A stretch of DNA of 64,000 nucleotides, taken from positions 47,430 through 111,429 of the forward strand of contig JANSXF010000003.1 of NCBI GenBank assembly GCA_024743095.1. Direction: 5' to 3'. The translations under genes were made by a program, and so were the position numbers. This DNA is from Flavobacteriaceae bacterium (GTDB lineage: Bacteria; Bacteroidota; Bacteroidia; Flavobacteriales; Flavobacteriaceae). Each line of letters opens with the position of its first letter. Position 1 is the stretch's first letter. The notes under the pieces are model-generated. The model was not told the origin of the DNA, made no database searches, and saw nothing but the letters and a program-made list of their open reading frames with translations. Of this stretch, positions 50,885-60,525 are shown piece after piece.

Positions 50885-52852
50885 GTGCCTATCGTAAAGT
50901 TCCTCCTTATTGAAAACCTACATCGAGTACGAGCCGGTTCTCTGTCAACCCTGTTGCTGTTTTCTTTTTTAACTACCTTGCAAGCACAGAAACTTCCCGA
51001 GGAGTTTGTCGAAAAAATGGAAACCTTGGTACGTCTTAGCCCCAAGACCTACGAATCCCTCGATCAGGAACTTTATTCGGAAAAAAGGGATACCTCCCTG
51101 TTAAGGTATTTTGCCAACTTTAGCGAAGAAAATGGCTATTTGGAAGGGCAGGCCTATGCATTGAACCAGTTGGGCATGAAATACCGTAACTATTCCCAAT
51201 ATGAAAAGGCCGTAGCACTTCATCAACAGGCCATAGCCGCTTCCCAGAAAGCGAACAATATAGATTTTAGGGTGCTCAGCTTAAATATGTTGGGCGTGGT
51301 CTACCGGCGAACGGATGCCATAAAAACCGCACTGGACTACCACCAAAAGGCTTTGGAACTGGCCGAACAAATCGAAAATCCATCAAACCACATAAAAAGA
51401 AGTATCAATGTCGCCCTGAACGGTATCGGCAACCTTTATCAAACCTTGGAGCAGTACGATCTGGCCATATTACAATTTAGAAGGGCTTTGAAGCTTGAGG
51501 AAGAACTGGGCAACAAATTGGGACTGGCCATCAACCACCAAAACATAGGGCATTGCCTTGAGGAAAAGGGCGATTTGGAGGGGGCTTTGGAAAATTACAG
51601 AAAGTCCTTGGCCTACAACGAGGAAATCGATTCGGAAGTCGGCCGTGTGATCTGCAAGAACAGTTTGGCCCAAGTCTATCTAAAACAGGACATGCCCTAT
51701 TTGGCACTGGTACTTTTGGAGCCCTTGCATTCAGAATCGGAAAGAATAGGCGACTATTCCGTAACCGGACTGGTATACATAAATACGGGCTGGGCCCACA
51801 CCAAATTGGGCAACTACCAGGAGGCAGAAAGCTTCATCCAAAAAGGGCTTACCATGGCCCAAAACCGTAACATGCCCAGCAATATCCTCTACGCCTACGA
51901 AAAGATGTCCGATCTTGAAAACGCCAAAGGTGATTTTAAGCGTGCCTACGAGTTCTACAAAAAGGCCGATCAATACGACAAAGAGATTTCCAGTGCCACG
52001 AACCTGCGGTACATGAACGATATTATTGTTAGGTACGAGAATGACAAGAAGAACAATCAGATCGCCGTTTTGGCCAAGGAAAATGAGATCGTTCGCCTAC
52101 GGCTCAAGAAAAACCAGACGACCCTTCTGGTAAGTGCATTGATCGTTGGGCTGATATCGTCCATACTCTACATTCTTTATCGGCAGTACCAGAGCAAGAA
52201 CGAGAAGAGGGTACTGACCTTGGAGCAACAAATGCTGCGCAGTCAGATGAACCCGCATTTTCTCTTCAATTCATTGAACTCCATTAAGCTCTACATCATC
52301 AATAACGAGCAAAAAAATGCGGTACACTACCTTAACAAGTTCTCCAAACTTGTCCGGAAAATTCTGGAAGCATCCTCTCAAAAGGAAATCCCGTTATCAG
52401 AAGAATTGGGAACCATGGAACTCTACATGAACATTGAGAACATCCGCTTCTCCAACGAAATTGATTTTAAAATAGAGGTGGATCAGGGCATTAATATCGA
52501 CAACATAAAAATACCGTCCCTTACGCTTCAGCCTTTTTTGGAAAACTCCCTTTGGCATGGCCTATCGCCAAAAGATGGGGAAAAGAAAATTCAAATCAAC
52601 GTGAAGCACAAGGACCGGGGGCACGTTACCATAGAAATTGTGGACAATGGTGTGGGGCGGACCGTGGCCGAAGCAAACAAGGAAAACCGTGTGCTGAAGA
52701 GAAAGTCCCTGGGGATTCGGATTACCAAGGAACGTTTGGCCAATTTTGCCAAGGACTATCAAAATAAATTTGATGTGGACATCTTGGACCTTTTCGATGA
52801 GAACGGTGACCCCATGGGAACCAAGGTGGTGTTGGATATCCCTACGATTTAG
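50885..52852 (+). CDS. TPR-containing sensor histidine kinase (LytS-like)
   Basis: This 655-residue sensor starts at GTG with a signal peptide (ending TLQAQ). A periplasmic tetratricopeptide array covers about residues 85-370 (AYALNQLGMKYRNYSQYEKAVALH and repeats). One transmembrane helix (413-433) and a short coiled coil follow. The cytoplasmic His-kinase domain has phospho-acceptor His458 (SQMNPHFLFNSLNSIK), and the C-terminal HATPase has NSLWHGL and DNGVG. It pairs with the LytTR regulator just upstream. The last 11 bp overlap the convergent DUF3109 gene. Ligand unknown. Confidence 0.93.
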   Translation: MPIVKFLLIENLHRVRAGSLSTLLLFSFLTTLQAQKLPEEFVEKMETLVRLSPKTYESLDQELYSEKRDTSLLRYFANFSEENGYLEGQAYALNQLGMKYRNYSQYEKAVALHQQAIAASQKANNIDFRVLSLNMLGVVYRRTDAIKTALDYHQKALELAEQIENPSNHIKRSINVALNGIGNLYQTLEQYDLAILQFRRALKLEEELGNKLGLAINHQNIGHCLEEKGDLEGALENYRKSLAYNEEIDSEVGRVICKNSLAQVYLKQDMPYLALVLLEPLHSESERIGDYSVTGLVYINTGWAHTKLGNYQEAESFIQKGLTMAQNRNMPSNILYAYEKMSDLENAKGDFKRAYEFYKKADQYDKEISSATNLRYMNDIIVRYENDKKNNQIAVLAKENEIVRLRLKKNQTTLLVSALIVGLISSILYILYRQYQSKNEKRVLTLEQQMLRSQMNPHFLFNSLNSIKLYIINNEQKNAVHYLNKFSKLVRKILEASSQKEIPLSEELGTMELYMNIENIRFSNEIDFKIEVDQGINIDNIKIPSLTLQPFLENSLWHGLSPKDGEKKIQINVKHKDRGHVTIEIVDNGVGRTVAEANKENRVLKRKSLGIRITKERLANFAKDYQNKFDVDILDLFDENGDPMGTKVVLDIPTI

Positions 52853-53414
52853 TATTTTCTTCGGCCACTTGCTCCAACTCCCTGTACCAGGCCTTCCCGA
52901 ACTTTTTGATCAACGCGTCCTTAACAAACTTGTAGATGGGCACTTTTAATTCTTTGCCCAAGGAGCAGGCCGGGTCGCAGATTTCCCATTTGTGGTAGTT
53001 GACGGCGGTAAACTCCGAATATTCCCTTGTGCGAACCGGATATAAATAGCACGAAATGGGCTTTTTCCATTTGGTGGCGCCTGCTTCGTACGCGGCCTCC
53101 AGTCCACATTTGGCAATGCCATCATTGGAAAAAATCACGTAAGCGCATTCGTTGTTGTTCACCAAGGGGGTTTCCCATTCGCCATCCTCTCCCTTTACAA
53201 AGACACCGTGCTCTTCAATAGCTGCAATCCCTTCTGGGCGCAAAAAGGGTTTCACCTGATCGTAAATATGGAGCAACTTGTCGGTCTCTGGATCTTCCAA
53301 TGGGGCTCCATACTCGCCACCCACGCAACAAGCACCTTTACAAGCATTGAGATTGCATACAAAATCGTTTTCCAATATCTCTTCGGATACAATGGTTTTT
53401 CCTATCTGGAACAT
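52842..53414 (-). CDS. DUF3109 family cysteine-rich protein
   Basis: This 190-residue cytoplasmic protein of the DUF3109 family is related to the YkgJ/zinc- and iron-chelating cysteine-cluster group. An N-terminal cluster CNLNACKGACCVGGEYGAPL and later cysteines (KCGLEAAYEAG, ISCYLYPVRT, ICDPACSLGKE) probably bind a metal or Fe-S centre. The function is not established. It ends inside the last codons of the TPR kinase gene on the opposite strand and stands alone. Confidence 0.88.
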   Translation of the reverse strand: MFQIGKTIVSEEILENDFVCNLNACKGACCVGGEYGAPLEDPETDKLLHIYDQVKPFLRPEGIAAIEEHGVFVKGEDGEWETPLVNNNECAYVIFSNDGIAKCGLEAAYEAGATKWKKPISCYLYPVRTREYSEFTAVNYHKWEICDPACSLGKELKVPIYKFVKDALIKKFGKAWYRELEQVAEENTKS

Positions 53415-53508
53415 AATCTGCCCTTACTTTTTTCGGCAAAGGTAAATCAAAACCAAAAAATTGATGATTTATAAACATATTAAGTGATCTAAAAGTGTTT
53501 TTTACCCG

Positions 53509-53516
53509 TAAATTTG
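53509..53516 (+). promoter_or_regulatory. -7 box of the MarC gene
   Basis: TAAATTTG matches TAnnTTTG, 21 bp before the ATG at 53538. It excludes the earlier in-frame ATG at 53514 as the start. Confidence 0.4.
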
Positions 53517-53537
53517 CCGTCCGAAAAAAATGACGCC

Positions 53538-54122
53538 ATGAATTTTAATTTTAAAGAAATAGCTACGGCCGGAATGGTATTGTTTGCCGTGATCGATATT
53601 TTGGGGAGTATCCCGATCATCCTGTCCCTTCGCAAAAAAGTTGGGCACGTACAATCCGAAAAGGCCTCCATTGTTGCCATTTCGATCATGATCGCTTTCT
53701 TGTTCGTTGGCGAAAGTATTCTTTCCCTGATCGGCATCGATGTAAATTCCTTTGCAGTGGCCGGGGCCTTTATCATCTTTTTCCTTGCCATTGAAATGAT
53801 CTTGGGAATCTCGCTTTACAAGGACGATGAGCCTGAAACCGCCTCCATTGTACCCATTGCCTTTCCATTGATCGCGGGGGCAGGCACACTAACCTCTATT
53901 TTGTCCTTGCGCGCGGAATACCATGTGGAGAACATTATAGTGGCCATTATTATAAACGTTATCTTTGTGTACATCGTGCTTAAATCAAGCGCCCGTATTG
54001 AGCGTATCTTGGGAAAGAACGGACTCAACATTATCCGTAAAGTATTTGGGGTGATCCTAATGGCCATAGCCGTTAAGCTTTTTGTGACCAATGTGAACGG
54101 GCTGTTATCGCACGCTGCCTAA
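53538..54122 (+). CDS. MarC-family integral membrane protein
   Basis: This 194-residue protein has six hydrophobic segments, in the MarC/UPF0056 family. Typical parts are AVIDILGSIPIILSLRKK near the N-terminus, AFIIFFLAIEMILGI and PIAFPLIAGAGTLTSILSL. Despite the name, MarC does not cause multiple antibiotic resistance; a transport role is assumed but unproven. The ATG at 53538 is chosen because a -7 box (TAAATTTG) overlaps the alternative start. A small membrane protein gene follows 9 bp later. Confidence 0.9.
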   Translation: MNFNFKEIATAGMVLFAVIDILGSIPIILSLRKKVGHVQSEKASIVAISIMIAFLFVGESILSLIGIDVNSFAVAGAFIIFFLAIEMILGISLYKDDEPETASIVPIAFPLIAGAGTLTSILSLRAEYHVENIIVAIIINVIFVYIVLKSSARIERILGKNGLNIIRKVFGVILMAIAVKLFVTNVNGLLSHAA

Positions 54123-54131
54123 AACCTTGAT

Positions 54132-54332
54132 ATGAACAAGACATTTGCTTTAGTTTTAATCATACTGGCACTGGGCCTGATCGCCTACAACGTGACCTTG
54201 GTAGATTTTGAAAACCCAATACAAGGCGACAGCACCATTGCCCTTATCGGGATAGTGGCCTCTTTGTGTGCCATTGTATTGATGTTGATTTTTATGACTT
54301 CAAAAAAAATCGACAAAAAGTTGAAGAAATAA
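54132..54332 (+). CDS. Small two-helix membrane protein
   Basis: This 66-residue protein is made of two hydrophobic helices (about 4-22 and 36-55) joined by a short polar loop with NPIQGDST, and has a basic tail (KKIDKKLKK). There is no known domain. It lies 9 bp after the MarC gene, so it is probably in the same transcript. It ends 1 bp before the convergent protease gene. Confidence 0.75.
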   Translation: MNKTFALVLIILALGLIAYNVTLVDFENPIQGDSTIALIGIVASLCAIVLMLIFMTSKKIDKKLKK

Positions 54333-54333
54333 T

Positions 54334-55962
54334 TTAAGGTTTCAAATCAATTGCCCCGAGTTGGGATCGATCGATCATGGCCTTATCCAATGCCCTTACT
54401 TTTTTGAGCATCGGGTCATATTCTCCTTTAATTTGGGCAGATAGGTTGGGCGAGAACAGTTGTTCCGCAATATTGGCCTTCAAGAATGCCTTTATCTTGT
54501 CTTCGTAAGCGTAAAAATCCAGTTTTATCTTTCTGTCCAGCACAAACTGTATGAAGTTATCAAAAAGAATATCGTCCACTTGGAACTCGTCCAAAAATTG
54601 ATTCTGTTCATATCCATCGTACATGGTCCTGTCCTCTTCCAAATGCTCAAAGACAAAACGCGCAAAGAATTGGTAGGTGTCGTCCATGCTCTCGATGGCC
54701 TCCTCCTGGTTGCTCCCGATCGGAACAAAGACATCTGGGATGATGCCACCCCCACCATACACCACCTTGCCCTTGGGCGTAACGAACTTTAAGGAATCCG
54801 CGACCTTGATGCTGTCCGCGGATTGAAGCTCACCACTGGCGTAGCGTTCCATAAACCTTTGATAATAGTCATGGTTCCCGTCCTTATAGGATTTTTGAAT
54901 GGAACGCCCCGTCGGGGTATAGTATCGCGATACGGTCAAACGAACGGCGGACCCGTCCCCCAGGTCCATTTCTCGCTGTACCAATCCTTTTCCGAACGAA
55001 CGCCGCCCCACAATGGTACCTATATCGTTGTCCTGCAATGCCCCCGCAATGATTTCACTGGCAGATGCGGAACGTTCATTGATAAGAACATATACTTGCC
55101 TATCCTCAAAATCTCCCTTTTTGGTGGCGTACGCTTTTTTGATTCGTCCTTTTTTGTTTTTGGTGAAGAGTATCAGTTTATCGTCCCCTAAAAACTCATC
55201 GGCCAATTTCTCCGCAATGCCCAAATAGCCCCCTGGGTTGTCCCTGAGGTCCAAGGTCAGCTTTTCCGCACCCCTCAATTTCAATTTACGAAGGGCATCC
55301 TTGAACTCATCAAAAGTGGACTCCGCAAAACGGTTTATTTTAATGTAGCCCATATCCTTGGTAAGCATATAATAGGCATCCACACTTCTGATCGGCACCC
55401 TATCACGGACTACGGAAACATCCATCATCTTGTCCTCGGTTTTTCTATATACCTTCAGGTTGACCTTGGTACCTATTTTGCCCTTTAGGGTCGACACAAC
55501 ATCATCATTGACAATTCTTCTGCCATAAAGCGTATCGGTATCTGCCATAAGAATACGGTCTCCAGGTTTTATCCCGCTAATGTAACTGGGTCCGTTTTTG
55601 ATGGTCCTTATCACGGTAATGGTATCCCGGTACATATAAAAGCTGACACCAATACCGGCAAAGTCCCCTTTCATACTTTCGGCAACGTCCTTCATTTCAT
55701 CTTTGGGGATGTACACCGAATGCGGGTCCAATTTGCCCAGAATATTGTTCACCGTTACATCTACGATGCTATCGGTATCCACATCATCAACATATTCATA
55801 GTCGATATAATCGATAAGCCGATTGAGCTTGTCCTTTTTTGAATTGGTGGAGAAAAGCTTCTCCGGGGAATCGTTAAAATGAAGCTTGCCCCCTATAAAT
55901 ATGCCAATGGCAACCGCCAAGGCAAGTAACGTGGGCCAAATATATCCTTTGATTTTTTTCAT
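54334..55962 (-). CDS. S41-family C-terminal processing peptidase
   Basis: This 542-residue periplasmic or membrane-anchored serine protease of the CtpA/Tsp type has an N-terminal transmembrane anchor (9-25), a PDZ domain (about 95-180, GDFAGIGVSF, ISGIKPGDRILMADTD), and the catalytic core with a Ser-Lys dyad: Ser300 in ERSASASEI and Lys325 in RRSFGKG. A C-terminal extension of about 120 residues follows. It cleaves exported proteins from their C-termini. The dCMP deaminase gene lies 16 bp upstream on the same strand. Confidence 0.94.
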   Translation of the reverse strand: MKKIKGYIWPTLLALAVAIGIFIGGKLHFNDSPEKLFSTNSKKDKLNRLIDYIDYEYVDDVDTDSIVDVTVNNILGKLDPHSVYIPKDEMKDVAESMKGDFAGIGVSFYMYRDTITVIRTIKNGPSYISGIKPGDRILMADTDTLYGRRIVNDDVVSTLKGKIGTKVNLKVYRKTEDKMMDVSVVRDRVPIRSVDAYYMLTKDMGYIKINRFAESTFDEFKDALRKLKLRGAEKLTLDLRDNPGGYLGIAEKLADEFLGDDKLILFTKNKKGRIKKAYATKKGDFEDRQVYVLINERSASASEIIAGALQDNDIGTIVGRRSFGKGLVQREMDLGDGSAVRLTVSRYYTPTGRSIQKSYKDGNHDYYQRFMERYASGELQSADSIKVADSLKFVTPKGKVVYGGGGIIPDVFVPIGSNQEEAIESMDDTYQFFARFVFEHLEEDRTMYDGYEQNQFLDEFQVDDILFDNFIQFVLDRKIKLDFYAYEDKIKAFLKANIAEQLFSPNLSAQIKGEYDPMLKKVRALDKAMIDRSQLGAIDLKP

Positions 55963-55977
55963 ATAGCAATTATGGTT

Positions 55978-56415
55978 TTAAACCATTTCTTCCAAAACGG
56001 GCATATGAACGGTTTCAACCCCTGCCCTTTCCAGAAATTTTAATCCAGAGTCGTCCTTGTAAGCACTCTGGTATACCACACGTTTTATGCCAGCTTGGTG
56101 CACTAGCTTGCTACACTCCCTACATGGGGACAATGTGATGTATAATGTTGCACCCTCGCAAGACTGCGTTGAAGAGGCGACTTTGAGAATTGCATTGGCC
56201 TCGGCATGTAGGACGTACCATTTGGTATAGCCCTGATCATCCTCACAAAAGTTCTCAAATCCGGTTGGGGTACCATTGTATCCATCGGAAATGATCATCC
56301 TGTCCTTAACAATGATCGCACCGACCTGTCTTCGTTTACAATACGACAATTTCCCCCATTCTTGGGCCATCCGCAAATAGGCCTTGTCATACTTTTCTTG
56401 TTTGCTCGCCTTCAT
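55978..56415 (-). CDS. Deoxycytidylate deaminase family protein
   Basis: This 145-residue zinc enzyme most likely converts dCMP to dUMP for thymidylate synthesis. The zinc and catalytic motifs are HAE (70-72, VLHAEANAIL) and PCREC (97-101). The N-terminal WGKLSYCKRRQVGAIIVKD and NGTPTGFENFCED are typical of the dCMP/ComEB group. It precedes the S41 protease gene by 16 bp and probably shares its transcript; the functional link is not obvious. Confidence 0.92.
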   Translation of the reverse strand: MKASKQEKYDKAYLRMAQEWGKLSYCKRRQVGAIIVKDRMIISDGYNGTPTGFENFCEDDQGYTKWYVLHAEANAILKVASSTQSCEGATLYITLSPCRECSKLVHQAGIKRVVYQSAYKDDSGLKFLERAGVETVHMPVLEEMV

Positions 56416-56501
56416 AAATCAAAAAAAACGCTGATAATTAAATAAATATACCTGCTTTGATAGACCCTCACAACCTTCTTCATTAAATTTTAACGAAGGA
56501 C

Positions 56502-57086
56502 CTACATGGGAAACGTAGCTATGAGCAGGGGTATTGTAATGGCCATGATCAAAATTGAGGCGACCGCGATATAAATGGATCTTTTCACGTTCAACAAGCT
56601 TAAAACAATATAGGCAATGGCCAGAACCAACAATATGATGGTCACCTGCGATAGTTCTATACCGGCCGCAAAACCCAATAGGGGGGTAATCTTGTCCTCT
56701 TCTTCGGCCATCAACATCTTAAAATAGTTGGAAAACCCAAAACCGTGTATCAAGCCAAAGAAAGCCGTTGCCAAAACGTGCAGTAAAAGACCGACATCCA
56801 AGGACCCCTTGAACACATACGCAAAGTTGAACAGGGCCGTAAGCAAAATGGTGACAGGTATCAAAAATTCGATTATACCAACATCCACTGTGGCCACTTC
56901 GTACACGGACAAGGCCAGGGATGTACAGTGTGCAATGGTAAAAATGGTGGCCAAGATCAACACCTTCTTCCAACTTTTAAAAGTGAACGGAACTGCCAAG
57001 GCAGACAAAAATAAGATATGATCGTAGGCCCCAAGATCTAAAACGTGGGCAAGGCCGAGCTTTATATAGAATAGAAATTCCTGCAT
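56502..57086 (-). CDS. HupE/UreJ-family membrane protein
   Basis: This 194-residue protein has about six helices and the HupE/UreJ signature (GLAHVLDLGAYDHILFLSAL at the N-terminus, FGLIHGFGFSNYF in mid-protein). Members are linked to nickel or cobalt uptake in hydrogenase and urease loci, but many Bacteroidota carry them without either enzyme, as here. Conserved His and Asp residues in the two motifs could pass metal ions. A -7 box (TAAATTTG, minus strand) lies 13 bp upstream. Confidence 0.88.
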   Translation of the reverse strand: MQEFLFYIKLGLAHVLDLGAYDHILFLSALAVPFTFKSWKKVLILATIFTIAHCTSLALSVYEVATVDVGIIEFLIPVTILLTALFNFAYVFKGSLDVGLLLHVLATAFFGLIHGFGFSNYFKMLMAEEEDKITPLLGFAAGIELSQVTIILLVLAIAYIVLSLLNVKRSIYIAVASILIMAITIPLLIATFPM

Positions 57087-57099
57087 AGACTTTTGTTGT

Positions 57100-57107
57100 C
57101 AAATTTA
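57100..57107 (-). promoter_or_regulatory. -7 box of the HupE gene
   Basis: On the minus strand TAAATTTG matches TAnnTTTG, 13 bp before the ATG at 57086. Confidence 0.4.
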
Positions 57108-57202
57108 ACCATTTAAAACCATTCCCTCCCATTTAAAAATCCGAACAAAAATTTTTATTTAAATTTAATCCAAATAATATTTAGCTTTTGGACGTTAGCT
57201 AT

Positions 57203-57240
57203 TATATTTGCCAGATCGGCCATTTCGATATATCCGAAAT
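57203..57240 (+). promoter_or_regulatory. -7 box and inverted repeat before the PepSY gene
   Basis: TATATTTG (57203-57210) matches TAnnTTTG. An inverted repeat ATTTCG / CGAAAT with a 7-bp spacer (57222-57240) lies in the predicted leader start. It may be an operator, for instance for an iron regulator, but it is not a recognised box. Confidence 0.35.
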
Positions 57241-57290
57241 TGCTATTTTTTAACTTGACAATATTATTTTAAAATAGGGCGCTGCACATT

Positions 57291-58445
57291 ATGGGGAAAA
57301 ATAAAAAATACGGGATTAGGGACTTTATTAACGATGTGCATCTTTGGTTAGGGCTTGTGAGTGGAATTGTCCTATTCTTGGTATGCCTTAGCGGAACAGT
57401 GCTCACCTTTGAAGAAGAAATAGAGGGCTGGTTCAAAGAAGACATGAAAGTGGAGGCCATAGGGGCCAAAAAGTCGATTTCCCATTTGATAAATGACCCT
57501 GCAATCCAGAAAAAAGGTGTTCTCACATCCATAAACATCCCAGCTGATGAATCTTCTCCGTATGAATTTTCCATAAAAGAAGACCCCAAACAGCGAAGGG
57601 GAACCACGTATAAGGTGAATCCTTATACCGCTGAACTTTTGGTCCCAAAAGAAACGGGAATGGACAAGTTTATGTTCAGCATGTTCCGTATGCACAGATG
57701 GTTGATGATGGATATTAGTTGGGGAAGGCCCATTGTGGGTATTGCCACCATTATTTTTCTGATACTGGCCATTTCCGGCATCGTGTTATGGTTCCCTAAA
57801 AAAGTGAAGTGGAAGACCTTAAAGGCGGGTTTCAAAATTAAGACCAATGCCAACTGGAAACGCATCAACCATGACCTGCACAACACCTTGGGCTTTTATT
57901 CGTGCATTCTTATTGTGATCATGGGTATTACCGGGCTCTGTTGGTCGTTCGAAGGTTATAGGGACGGTCTAAGTGCCATCATGGGAACAAAAGTGTTCGG
58001 CAATCGCGGGGGAGGTCCGGAAATTGATTTGGAGAGCTTCGACAATGAAAGATCGATCAGTTTGGAAGAGGCCATAGCCTTGGCCAACAAAGAGCTGGAC
58101 TATGAGGGAGAGCTCTCGGTGAGCTTGCCCAACGATAAGAATCCCATCTACAGTTTCAGGAAATTGGCGGACGATTCTTGGTCCACAGTTGCCCAGGACA
58201 GATTACAGATTCACAGCTCAGGTGAAGTGGTGGGCAAGGAAATCTATGCGGATAAGCCCTTGAACGTAAAGATGGCCTCGGCCATAAAGCCAATTCATAC
58301 GGGGACCATATACGGTTCCTTTAGCAAGTGGATATATTTCCTGGCCTGCCTAGTGGCAACCAGTTTGCCCATAACCGGGACGATTATTTACATCAACAAA
58401 CTTAAAAAGAAGAGCAAGCGAAAAAAGAGTCTGGCCACGGCCTAG
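57291..58445 (+). CDS. PepSY-associated transmembrane protein (iron-uptake reductase type)
   Basis: This 384-residue inner-membrane protein of the PepSY_TM family has an N-terminal helix ([21 protein letters not shown]), a periplasmic PepSY-like segment, further helices near 140-165, 195-215 and 345-370, and the histidines MFRMHRW and IKPIHTG that could bind haem. Relatives reduce ferric siderophores or assist TonB-dependent iron uptake. No TonB receptor is adjacent. The gene has a long leader with an inverted repeat. Its stop overlaps that of the convergent DnaJ-domain gene (CTAG). Confidence 0.88.
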   Translation: MGKNKKYGIRDFINDVHLWLGLVSGIVLFLVCLSGTVLTFEEEIEGWFKEDMKVEAIGAKKSISHLINDPAIQKKGVLTSINIPADESSPYEFSIKEDPKQRRGTTYKVNPYTAELLVPKETGMDKFMFSMFRMHRWLMMDISWGRPIVGIATIIFLILAISGIVLWFPKKVKWKTLKAGFKIKTNANWKRINHDLHNTLGFYSCILIVIMGITGLCWSFEGYRDGLSAIMGTKVFGNRGGGPEIDLESFDNERSISLEEAIALANKELDYEGELSVSLPNDKNPIYSFRKLADDSWSTVAQDRLQIHSSGEVVGKEIYADKPLNVKMASAIKPIHTGTIYGSFSKWIYFLACLVATSLPITGTIIYINKLKKKSKRKKSLATA

Positions 58446-59179
58446 GACATGCCCCTTTCCTTTTGTATGGTCTCGTAGGCCTTTTGTACTTCCTTGAATT
58501 TTTCCTCGGCGCCTTTACGGATGGCCTCATTTTCGGTGACCACACGATCGGGATGGTACTTTTTGGCCATGTTCCGGTACGCTTTTTTCACCTCATCATC
58601 GGTAGCGGCCTTTTCGATTTCCAAAATCTTGTAGGAGTTGTCCGTAGATTTGATGAACATCGCCATAATACTTTCAAAATCATGCTGATTTACGCGAAAG
58701 TACCCTGCAATCTCCCTTAATTTTTGAATTTCGGCCTTGCTTACCTGACCATCGGATTGGGCAATACCAAATAGAAAGTGAAGCATTTGCAGACGAACCT
58801 CGTAGCGTGTGCGCTGCACCATAAAGGTAGAGATTCGCTGAGCGGATATCTCCCGTTTTTTTATGACCTCGTTGAATGTCCGAAAGATGGCATTGGCCTT
58901 TTCCTTACCGTAAGTACTCAGAAAATATTGTCGTACATAATCCAGCTCTCGCTGGTTAACCTGTCCGTCTGCCTTTATTATTATCGAACACAATGACAAC
59001 AGATTTAGTTCAAAATCGGCCGGGGAGACCGATTGCCTGGTCACATTTTCGAAAATAGAGCCGGACCTTTTCCCGGAACTTCCAAAATTATCCAGAAAGG
59101 TCCCCACTATAAATCCAAGGACCGCACCGGGAAATCTAAACATAAAATAACCGAGCAAGGCGGCTATCCACTTGATCAT
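58442..59179 (-). CDS. TerB/DjlA-like protein with C-terminal J domain
   Basis: This 245-residue protein has a short hydrophobic N-terminus (residues 3-30), a TerB-like helical domain with two acidic repeats ([19 protein letters not shown] and [19 protein letters not shown]) and a C-terminal DnaJ domain with the HPD motif (209-211). The layout matches membrane-anchored DjlA co-chaperones that stimulate DnaK at the inner membrane. It is monocistronic and convergent with the PepSY gene. Confidence 0.9.
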   Translation of the reverse strand: MIKWIAALLGYFMFRFPGAVLGFIVGTFLDNFGSSGKRSGSIFENVTRQSVSPADFELNLLSLCSIIIKADGQVNQRELDYVRQYFLSTYGKEKANAIFRTFNEVIKKREISAQRISTFMVQRTRYEVRLQMLHFLFGIAQSDGQVSKAEIQKLREIAGYFRVNQHDFESIMAMFIKSTDNSYKILEIEKAATDDEVKKAYRNMAKKYHPDRVVTENEAIRKGAEEKFKEVQKAYETIQKERGMS

Positions 59180-59271
59180 GTTTCAAAATTTAAAGCGCAA
59201 AGATAGGGGTTTGATTAACAACCAAAGCTTTAAGCAATGTTAAGGGTGATGAAAAAATCCCTACAATACCG

Positions 59272-59279
59272 TATCTTTG
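59272..59279 (+). promoter_or_regulatory. -7 box of the bacilliredoxin gene
   Basis: TATCTTTG matches TAnnTTTG, 22 bp before the ATG at 59302. Confidence 0.4.
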
Positions 59280-59301
59280 TAACATAATCAAAAAGAAGTC
59301 T

Positions 59302-59712
59302 ATGTATCCAGAAGAATTGGTAAAACCTATGCGCGAAGACTTGGCCAGTGCCGGGTTTGAAGAACTACATACAAGTGAAGCCGTAAATGAAGCTCTAAAA
59401 AAGGATGGAACTACTTTGGTAGTGGTGAATTCGGTTTGTGGTTGTGCCGCAGCCAATGCACGGCCAGCCGCTAAATTGAGCTTGCAAAACAGCAAAACTC
59501 CAAAAAATTTGGTGACTGTTTTTGCCGGTGTGGACATGGAAGCCGTTGCGACCGCAAGAAATCATATGGTCCCTTTTCCTCCTTCTTCACCAAGTATGGC
59601 CCTGTTCAAAGATGGAGAATTGGTGCATATGATCGAAAGGCACCACATTGAGGGCAGACCTGCCGAGCTGATCGCGGAAAACTTGATGGAGGCATACAAC
59701 GAGCATTGCTAA
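59302..59712 (+). CDS. Bacilliredoxin (BrxA/BrxB family)
   Basis: This 136-residue thioredoxin-like protein has the CGC active site (Cys46 and Cys48, VVNSVCGCAAANARPA). Bacilliredoxins remove bacillithiol from modified proteins after oxidative stress. Some Bacteroidota make bacillithiol, so the role is plausible here. Length and the HMVPFPPSSPSMALFKDGE region are family-typical. It is a single-gene unit with its own promoter and a terminator 25 bp downstream. Confidence 0.93.
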   Translation: MYPEELVKPMREDLASAGFEELHTSEAVNEALKKDGTTLVVVNSVCGCAAANARPAAKLSLQNSKTPKNLVTVFAGVDMEAVATARNHMVPFPPSSPSMALFKDGELVHMIERHHIEGRPAELIAENLMEAYNEHC

Positions 59713-59738
59713 AATCAGGTAAATTAAGATATGAACAC

Positions 59739-59763
59739 ACCACCCAAATGGGTGGTTTTTTTA
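59739..59763 (+). terminator. Intrinsic terminator of the bacilliredoxin gene
   Basis: A 7-bp GC-rich stem (ACCACCC / GGGTGGT) with a 4-nt loop is followed by a run of T. Confidence 0.85.
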
Positions 59764-59790
59764 TTTTTACCGTAATTTAAACATGTATCC

Positions 59791-60525
59791 GTGCTGAAAC
59801 TCTTATCATACCCCCTTACCGTTATCTTCTTTTTACTATTTGGTCTAGTCCTGGTCATATTCCATCCCATCCAATGGCTTTGCCTAAAAGTATTCGGGTA
59901 CAATGCGCACAAAAAAAGCGTTTCCATCTTAAATTGGTTCATTATGCGGTGCACCAATGTACTGGGAACTCGGTACAGCTTCAAAAATGATCAGAATATC
60001 CCAACGGATAGCCCTCTTATTGTTGTCACCAACCACCAAAGCATGTACGACATTCCCCCGATTATATGGTACATGCGAAAGTACCATCCCAAATTTGTGA
60101 GTAAAATAGAACTGGGGAAAGGGATTCCCAGTGTTTCCTACAACTTAAGGCACGGTGGCTCGGCCCTGATCGATAGAAAAGACCCAAAGCAATCCATGGC
60201 CGAGCTCCAAAAATTGGCCAAATACATCAACGCAAACAACAGGAGTGCCGTTATTTTTCCCGAAGGTACCAGAAGCAGGAACGGGGTACCAAAACCTTTT
60301 AGGACCACCGGACTCAAAGTAATGTTGAAAAATGCACCCGAGGCATTGATCGTACCGATCAGCATAAATAACTCCTGGAAGTTGCTGCGTTACGGTAAGT
60401 TTCCCATGGGACTGGGCTCCCATGTAACCTTTGAAGTGCACCCTCCCATTGAAAACCATGGCAATGCCGACGAACTCATCGCCCAAGTGGAAAAACAGAT
60501 CGTCTCTGGCGTCAAGACCAAGTAA
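59791..60525 (+). CDS. plsC: 1-acyl-sn-glycerol-3-phosphate acyltransferase
   Basis: This 244-residue membrane-associated enzyme acylates lysophosphatidate to phosphatidate in phospholipid synthesis. The start is GTG at 59791, just before the N-terminal helix. The acyltransferase motifs are NHQSMYD (HX4D, His82-Asp87) and FPEGTRS (157-162). Length and order are normal. Its stop and the next gene's start share a base (TAATGA), so it is coupled to the HD-domain gene. Confidence 0.93.
   Translation: MLKLLSYPLTVIFFLLFGLVLVIFHPIQWLCLKVFGYNAHKKSVSILNWFIMRCTNVLGTRYSFKNDQNIPTDSPLIVVTNHQSMYDIPPIIWYMRKYHPKFVSKIELGKGIPSVSYNLRHGGSALIDRKDPKQSMAELQKLAKYINANNRSAVIFPEGTRSRNGVPKPFRTTGLKVMLKNAPEALIVPISINNSWKLLRYGKFPMGLGSHVTFEVHPPIENHGNADELIAQVEKQIVSGVKTK

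Noticed and set aside
56479..56497. Palindrome TTCATTAAA/TTTAACGAA after the HupE gene as a terminator
   Set aside because: It pairs on the minus strand only with a G-U and lacks a T-tract, so support is too weak.
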